Shown here: in pieces, positions 6,908-10,553 of the stretch
How the letters are laid out: every line of letters begins with the position of its first letter
Position numbering within the stretch: position 1 is the stretch's first letter
Assembly (NCBI GenBank): GCA_946499615.1
Contig: CAMMST010000066.1
Span: forward strand, 1-10,553
Direction: 5' to 3'
Source of the DNA: Enterococcus_E cecorum_B
GTDB taxonomy: Bacteria; Bacillota; Bacilli; Lactobacillales; Enterococcaceae
Length of the DNA stretch: 10,553 bases
Program-made: the position numbers and the translations under genes
The notes under the pieces: generated by a model
Database searches by the model: none
What the model was told of the DNA's origin: nothing
The model's input: the letters and a program-made list of their open reading frames with translations, nothing else

Positions 6908-6932
6908 TTAAATTATGAAAAACTTTTACATC

Positions 6933-6961
6933 ATTATGAACCATTTTCATGAAATATTCAA
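6933..6961 (-). promoter_or_regulatory. Sigma-A promoter of xpt-pbuX
   Basis: On the minus strand, -35 TTGAAT (plus 6956-6961) and -10 CATAAT (plus 6933-6938) have a 17-bp spacer. The start point would fall near 6926, about 20 bases before the riboswitch P1 helix, so the whole aptamer is transcribed. It is weaker than the pur promoters. Confidence 0.65.
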
Positions 6962-7016
6962 TCGATTTGCATGAATTTCTTTAAAAATGATAAAATTCTA
7001 ATCAAGGAGCCTCATA

Positions 7017-7029
7017 AATGTTCGTGTTT
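7017..7029 (-). promoter_or_regulatory. PurBox-like site upstream of xpt
   Basis: On the minus strand this reads AAACACGAACATT, 11 of 13 to consensus. It shares the 12-mer TGTTCGTGTTTT (plus strand) with the purC box at 1711-1722. There are 78 bp between it and the xpt -10, 21 bp (two helical turns) more than at purC and purE. It lies directly after the U-tract of the upstream terminator. Confidence 0.6.
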
Positions 7030-7030
7030 T

Positions 7031-7067
7031 AAAAAAAAAAGCCTCCCTGATAAATTCAGGAAGACTT
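7031..7067 (-). terminator. Strong rho-independent terminator after the GH73 gene
   Basis: On the minus strand a 12-bp stem with two G-U pairs (plus arms 7039-7050 and 7056-7067) and loop ATTTA is followed by eight or more T residues. It ends just six bases from the stop codon of the glucosaminidase gene. Confidence 0.93.
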
Positions 7068-7072
7068 TAGTA

Positions 7073-7687
7073 TTATTGATCATATTGTTGCAAATCATGA
7101 GCCTCAATCACTTGAATAATTTTTTCCGCATAAGTTGGATCAGTCGCATAACCTGCTTGTTGTAAGGCATAGGCAGCTGTTTTATAGTCTTGTGCTTGTA
7201 ACACGGGCTGGTATTTATTCTTGTCCCAATCAACGCCATTCACAAAAAGCAGCGCATGGTCATCCATTGAAGCTTCATCAGATTCATAAACTTTAAAATC
7301 ACCTTGAATCGTGACCCACTGTTCATTCACATACTCTTTGGTAGATAAAGTCACCTTGTTTTGATCACCAAAAGCTTTAATCCCAAATAAATTATGATAC
7401 TTACTCGCAAGTTCACTTTTACCCCAATTTGACTCTAAGATAGCCTGCCCTAAAGTAATACTTGGCAAGACCCCATATTGTTTTTGTAATTCTTTAGCAT
7501 GCGGAGCTAGACGGTCAATAAATGCCTGTCTAGCCACCTCAGGATCTTCGGGCTGTGCTTGCGTTTCTGGCGTCGGTGTCGTTAATTGTGATAAAGCGAA
7601 AGTAAAGGTTAAAAAAATAATAATACAGGCCAATAACATGACTGGCACCATATTTTGTTTTCTCTTTTTTAGCTTTTTCTTCTTCAT
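7073..7687 (-). CDS. Membrane-anchored GH73-type N-acetylglucosaminidase
   Basis: This is a predicted peptidoglycan hydrolase that cleaves the glycan strand next to N-acetylglucosamine, for cell separation or wall turnover. The 204-residue product starts with a very basic stretch (MKKKKLKKRK), a single membrane segment (about 13-34) and a Thr/Pro/Glu/Gln-rich linker (35-50). A single glucosaminidase domain follows (about 52-200). The likely catalytic acid is Glu85 in ILESNWGKS, followed by YHNLFGIK (97-104) and the C-terminal YATDPTYAEKI block typical of GH73/FlgJ-like enzymes. There is no lipobox, LPXTG, LysM or SH3 domain, so it should stay tethered as a signal-anchor protein facing outward. 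I chose the ATG at 7687 because GGGGGT precedes it. The frame extends to a TTG at 7723 inside the upstream gene. It is probably co-transcribed with that gene, 10 bases away. Confidence 0.88.
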   Translation of the reverse strand: MKKKKLKKRKQNMVPVMLLACIIIFLTFTFALSQLTTPTPETQAQPEDPEVARQAFIDRLAPHAKELQKQYGVLPSITLGQAILESNWGKSELASKYHNLFGIKAFGDQNKVTLSTKEYVNEQWVTIQGDFKVYESDEASMDDHALLFVNGVDWDKNKYQPVLQAQDYKTAAYALQQAGYATDPTYAEKIIQVIEAHDLQQYDQ

Positions 7688-7697
7688 CTGACCCCCG

Positions 7698-8201
7698 TTA
7701 ATTTTCTTCGATTTGCTCATCAAACCAGTCCAATAATTTTATTTGATCACTTGCAAGTTGTTTTTGTAAACGCGCAGGAACTCTGAAGGTTAAAATATCA
7801 TCATAGCCCCATTCTTGATAATCCAAACGAACCGCAAGAAGTAAGGCTTGTGTTTCTTGATTTTGGTTGCTTTCTTCAACGATTTCAACTTTTGCTAATT
7901 GGTGATTCATCCATTTACTAGCAATTAAATATTTCATTTTGCGATATTCTTTGACGGCAATTCCGCGTTTTTCAGGATAAACCACCGTTTGACGCAACAC
8001 TTTTTGGAATAACATCCATTCATAATCGGTAAACAAGTTCTTTAACTTTTGGGTATTTTCTGCACTTAAGGAACACTTTCCTTGTTTGAAATCATTCCAA
8101 GCCTCTTCATCAATTCCTAGTTGCGTTTGATAAAAGACTTTCTCAGAATAATATTTTTCCTTAATTACATCTAATAATATCATTAAATAAACATCGCTCA
8201 T
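7698..8201 (-). CDS. Uncharacterised 167-residue protein, possible helix-turn-helix-like N-terminus
   Basis: I do not recognise this protein. It has no signal peptide and no membrane segment, so it is presumably cytoplasmic. Residues 1-70 look mostly helical, and the order LLDVIKEKY, VFYQTQLGID, EEAWNDFKQGK, SLSAENTQKLKNLF resembles the helix pattern of small Xre/Cro-type domains, but this is only a visual likeness. A basic middle (about 70-100, EYRKMKYLIASKW) leads to a part that looks beta-rich and acidic (KVEIVEES, LLLAVRLDY, DILTFRVPARL), ending in an acidic helix. The ATG at 8201 has AAGGA nine bases upstream, and a reasonable promoter stands at 8223-8251. It ends 10 bases before the GH73 glucosaminidase gene, so a shared role such as control of wall hydrolysis is possible but unproven. 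Confidence 0.85.
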   Translation of the reverse strand: MSDVYLMILLDVIKEKYYSEKVFYQTQLGIDEEAWNDFKQGKCSLSAENTQKLKNLFTDYEWMLFQKVLRQTVVYPEKRGIAVKEYRKMKYLIASKWMNHQLAKVEIVEESNQNQETQALLLAVRLDYQEWGYDDILTFRVPARLQKQLASDQIKLLDWFDEQIEEN

Positions 8202-8222
8202 ATCATCACGTCCTTATCATCT

Positions 8223-8251
8223 ATTGTAATCTTTTTTGAAAAAATTGCGAA
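8223..8251 (-). promoter_or_regulatory. Predicted promoter of the 167-residue gene and GH73 gene
   Basis: On the minus strand, -10 TACAAT (plus 8223-8228) is 5 of 6 and -35 TTCGCA (plus 8246-8251) is 4 of 6, with 17 bp between them. No clear terminator was seen after the upstream exporter gene, so read-through from it may also contribute. Confidence 0.5.
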
Positions 8252-8277
8252 TATATACACTTATCTTTAATAAAGCT

Positions 8278-9234
8278 TTAGATTTTCTGTTCATGTTGGT
8301 AAAAGATGGCTTTGATTTCTACAAAACTACGAAATGACTGCAAAAATTGAAATAACAAGGCACGGTTTTCAAATTCTTCGCGCGTTTGTGGCAATGGTTT
8401 TTGACGATAATTTTGATAGACAGCTTCAATCTGCCATAAAATTAACTTGCCATCATTTTCTTCAGCAAAATTCTCAGCTGTCGAAATGAGTACTTTGCGC
8501 AACTCATCTACAAATAAACCATCAATATCAATTTCGATTAACAAATTGACCATGTCCCGTAAAATTCTAAGCTGGGCCAAACGCATCGAAAAATATTCTG
8601 AATAATAATCTTCTTCATTGAGCCATTGGTTTTTTTGATGAATATGTGCCTGATTGAGTGCTGACCGTAATTTTGCCCGCAAATCTAAGCAATCATCATC
8701 TAAAGGAGCCATTTTTTCTAGATTTAAATGGGCAGCCATCGCAAAAATGATTGTCCGAAAATCTTCTTCAATTGCTTTGATATCTTCTTTTAATTGTTTT
8801 TCATTATCTGGCATGTATAGATTCAATAATAACGCCAATCCCACACCAATGGTCATAAGCAGCGTTTCATTAAAAATCATTTGCCACGAAAAGCTCTTCT
8901 CTACTAGAAAATGCGTAATTAAGACAGAATTCACCACAATCGCATCTGCTAGATTAAAACGTACAGACAGAGGAATAAATACGAGTAAAAAGACACCAAA
9001 TGCCCATGGATGAAACCCTAGTGTCGTAAAACAAATAAAAGATAAAATAATGGCTAATCCTAAAGAAAGGACACGTCCTAAGCCAGATTTCAGTGATGTT
9101 TTTTTCGTATTTCCCACACTTAATATGGCAATAATTCCTGCAGCTGTTGCATATAATAAATGAAGTTGTGTGGCTATCAGAATTGCTAAGACACTCGCAA
9201 TCACCGTTTTAATCGTTCGTAAACCAATTTTCAT
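8278..9234 (-). CDS. Aromatic acid exporter (ArAE/DUF939) family membrane protein
   Basis: This 318-residue protein matches the layout of the Gram-positive ArAE_1 family (related to B. subtilis YqjA). The N-terminal half is a membrane domain (about 5-145) with roughly five or six hydrophobic segments, for example TVIASVLAILIATQLHLL, LGLAIILSFICF and LLMTIGVGLALLLNLYMP. The second half is a soluble, largely helical domain, charged and predicted to be cytoplasmic. The SVGNTKKTSLKSGLGRVLS stretch after the second segment is typical of the family. Export of aromatic acids is known for distant relatives only, and the substrate here is unknown. The ATG at 9234 has a GGAGG site six bases upstream. 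It appears to be a single-gene unit, with its own promoter and the nagA terminator upstream. Confidence 0.85.
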   Translation of the reverse strand: MKIGLRTIKTVIASVLAILIATQLHLLYATAAGIIAILSVGNTKKTSLKSGLGRVLSLGLAIILSFICFTTLGFHPWAFGVFLLVFIPLSVRFNLADAIVVNSVLITHFLVEKSFSWQMIFNETLLMTIGVGLALLLNLYMPDNEKQLKEDIKAIEEDFRTIIFAMAAHLNLEKMAPLDDDCLDLRAKLRSALNQAHIHQKNQWLNEEDYYSEYFSMRLAQLRILRDMVNLLIEIDIDGLFVDELRKVLISTAENFAEENDGKLILWQIEAVYQNYRQKPLPQTREEFENRALLFQFLQSFRSFVEIKAIFYQHEQKI

Positions 9235-9260
9235 AACTATCCTCCGAACTCTTTTTGTTC

Positions 9261-9289
9261 ATCATAGACGATAATTAAGATTTTTTCAA
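9261..9289 (-). promoter_or_regulatory. Predicted promoter of the ArAE-family gene
   Basis: On the minus strand, -35 TTGAAA (plus 9284-9289) and -10 TATGAT (plus 9261-9266) are each 5 of 6, with a 17-bp spacer. A perfect TTGACA (plus 9297-9302) lies slightly upstream, but the hexamer 17 bp after it, CTTAAT, is a poorer -10. Confidence 0.65.
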
Positions 9290-9302
9290 TTCACAATGTC
9301 AA

Positions 9303-9331
9303 TAAAAAAAGACGGAGGAAAATCCCCCGCC
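9303..9331 (-). terminator. Rho-independent terminator after nagA
   Basis: On the minus strand, GGCGGGGGA pairs with TCCTCCGTC (plus 9323-9331 and 9311-9319, two G-U pairs) around a three-base loop, followed by seven T residues. It begins 13 bases after the nagA stop. Confidence 0.9.
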
Positions 9332-9344
9332 AAAGTAAGTCAAC

Positions 9345-10490
9345 TTATTTTTCAAAACGTTTTTGACCATCTAAATAAGTAGCTACTAAATTCATTTCCT
9401 TATCTAACACGATAAAGTCAGCTGCACGTCCTTTTTGAATTGAACCACATTGATCAGCAATATTACAACTTACCGCAGGAATATAACTTGCCATCATCAC
9501 TGCTTGATATGGAGTTGCCACACCCCATTTCACCACATTGCGCATACCTTCATACAATTTCAAGATACTACCGGCAAGATTTCCTTCTTTCATGCGTGCC
9601 GTTCCATTAGCCACAACAACTGGGAATTCACCAAGAATATAATCCCCATCAGGCATTCCACCAGCCATCATACAGTCAGTAATTAAAGCTACTTTATCAT
9701 AGCCGATTGTTTGTACTAATAATTCCACTGCTTTAGGATGCACATGATGCCCATCTGCAATCAATTCCGCAAAGATTTCCTTCACAGTTAACATCGCTCC
9801 GACCATCCCAGGTTCACGATGATTTAACCCACGCATTCCGTTAAATGCATGAACAAAGACACTAGCGCCAGCATCCACTGCTTTTGTTGCTTCTTTTAAG
9901 GTCGCATTACTATGACCTAAAGCAACCACGACACCTTCATTCGTAATTGTTTCAACAAATTCTTCGACACCTTCACGTTCAGGCGCTAAAGCAATTTTCT
10001 TAATTAAATGACCACTTGCTTCTTGCCATTCATGGAACACTTCAAGCGATGGATCTGAGAAATAACTTGGATTTTGTGCACCCTTATGTTCTTCTGTGAA
10101 AAATGGTCCTTCAAAGTAAATCCCTTGAATCTTTGCACCATCGACTTCATCTTTTACCGCACGAATTGTCTTAGAAACAGCTAACAAACGTTCACGGCTA
10201 GAAGTTAAAGTCGTTGGTAGGAATGAAGTCACCCCACATTCCAATAAAGCAGCAGACATGACTTTAATACCTTCTGGATCATTATCCATTACATCATGAT
10301 TTTTATACCCATGAATATGTGTGTCTACCAAACCTGGCGCTATCCACTTATCAGCATAATCAATGATTGTCGCATTTTCAGGTTTTTCTTCTAAGTAAGC
10401 ACCAAACTTGCCATCCTTAATTTCTAAGTAACCGCCTTCTTTTACACCTGTTGTAAAGAAAAATTTTTGAGCATGAATGTATTCTGTCAC
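9345..10490 (-). CDS. nagA: N-acetylglucosamine-6-phosphate deacetylase
   Basis: NagA removes the acetyl group from GlcNAc-6-phosphate to give glucosamine-6-phosphate. This is the first committed step in using imported amino sugar and in recycling wall GlcNAc. It is a cytoplasmic amidohydrolase-fold enzyme. The metal and catalytic residues of the family are visible: DTHIHG (His58, His60), YFEGPF (Glu127), LGHSNAT (His193), FVHAFNGMRGLNHREPG (His214) and the catalytic Asp272 in ITDCMMAGG. With a GTG start at 10490, preceded by AAGGGA about ten bases upstream, it has 381 residues, the normal length. The frame runs on to a TTG at 10514 that lacks a good ribosome-binding site. nagB is not adjacent, and a terminator follows, so nagA seems to be transcribed alone or as the last gene of an off-window unit. 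Confidence 0.96.
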   Translation of the reverse strand: MTEYIHAQKFFFTTGVKEGGYLEIKDGKFGAYLEEKPENATIIDYADKWIAPGLVDTHIHGYKNHDVMDNDPEGIKVMSAALLECGVTSFLPTTLTSSRERLLAVSKTIRAVKDEVDGAKIQGIYFEGPFFTEEHKGAQNPSYFSDPSLEVFHEWQEASGHLIKKIALAPEREGVEEFVETITNEGVVVALGHSNATLKEATKAVDAGASVFVHAFNGMRGLNHREPGMVGAMLTVKEIFAELIADGHHVHPKAVELLVQTIGYDKVALITDCMMAGGMPDGDYILGEFPVVVANGTARMKEGNLAGSILKLYEGMRNVVKWGVATPYQAVMMASYIPAVSCNIADQCGSIQKGRAADFIVLDKEMNLVATYLDGQKRFEK

Positions 10491-10524
10491 TTGTCGCACT
10501 TCCCTTTTAATCAAATTACACTTA

Positions 10525-10553
10525 TAACATACGCCTTTTTAGCTAAAATGTCA
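10525..10553 (-). promoter_or_regulatory. Possible nagA promoter at the window edge (incomplete)
   Basis: The minus strand opens with TGACA, which would be a -35 TTGACA if the base outside the window is A on the plus strand. A 17-bp spacer leads to TATGTT, and TATAAG lies five bases further on. No cre site or NagR operator was recognised in the few bases visible. Confidence 0.3.

Noticed and set aside
6912..6917. Second CATAAT close to the riboswitch as the xpt -10
   Set aside because: Its start point would fall inside the P1 5' strand and would destroy the aptamer. Its -35 (TTCATA) is also weak.
7688..7723. TTG start at 7723 for the GH73 gene
   Set aside because: It would overlap the upstream gene by 26 bases and lacks a ribosome-binding site. 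The ATG at 7687 follows GGGGGT and gives a normal basic leader plus membrane anchor.
8231..8244. TTTTTTGAAAAAA palindrome after the ArAE-family gene as a terminator
   Set aside because: It has no G-C pairs in the stem and no room for a proper loop, and it forms the spacer of a predicted promoter.
8654..9013. A 119-codon plus-strand open frame, and other plus-strand frames such as 3532-3798, 5219-5476 and 6722-6904
   Set aside because: Nearly all are antisense to well-supported genes or run from a gene edge into a mapped leader. They lack convincing ribosome-binding sites and family resemblance. The 6722-6904 frame runs through the riboswitch region.
9212..9224. PurBox-like sequence (10 of 13) inside the start of the ArAE-family gene
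   Set aside because: It lies in coding sequence specifying a normal stretch of the protein, has a core mismatch, and is not near a purine gene promoter. Chance match in AT-rich DNA.
1..10553. Mobile elements, CRISPR arrays, toxin-antitoxin or defence genes
   Set aside because: None seen. All genes are co-oriented housekeeping or surface genes with uniform base composition, and there are no long direct or terminal inverted repeats.

Overview
The window is an AT-rich stretch of a Gram-positive Firmicute chromosome. Every credible gene is on the minus strand, so the genes read from right to left. The ribosome-binding sites are strong AGGAGG types. The gene set (PurS-type FGAM synthase, class I PurE plus PurK, PurBox operators, a guanine riboswitch on xpt-pbuX, a membrane-anchored GH73 glucosaminidase) fits Lactobacillales, most likely Enterococcus/Vagococcus/Carnobacterium-like. 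The species cannot be fixed from the sequence alone.

In transcription order: (1) nagA (10490-9345), N-acetylglucosamine-6-phosphate deacetylase, followed by a terminator. (2) A membrane protein of the ArAE/DUF939 type (9234-8278) with its own promoter. (3) A two-gene unit of an unrecognised 167-residue protein (8201-7698) and a signal-anchored GH73 N-acetylglucosaminidase (7687-7073), ended by a strong terminator. (4) A 345-bp gene-free region with a PurBox, a promoter, and a guanine riboswitch with its terminator, leading xpt-pbuX (6727-4864) for purine base salvage, followed by a terminator. (5) A PurBox promoter driving purE-purK-purB (4715-1805), followed by a terminator. (6) A second PurBox promoter driving purC-purS-purQ (1594 to beyond base 1). 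purQ is cut by the window edge.

The left two thirds is a purine module that joins de novo IMP synthesis with salvage of xanthine and guanine. Three PurBox-like sites in the same orientation stand upstream of the purC, purE and xpt units. The purC and purE sites lie at exactly the same distance from their predicted -10 elements, about 75 bp upstream of the predicted start. This matches the activator geometry described for lactococcal PurR. xpt-pbuX appears to be under double control, by PurR and by the guanine riboswitch.

I saw no mobile element, CRISPR array, rRNA, tRNA or phage gene, and no clearly new biological system. The items most worth following up are the regulatory geometry and the uncharacterised gene paired with the glucosaminidase.
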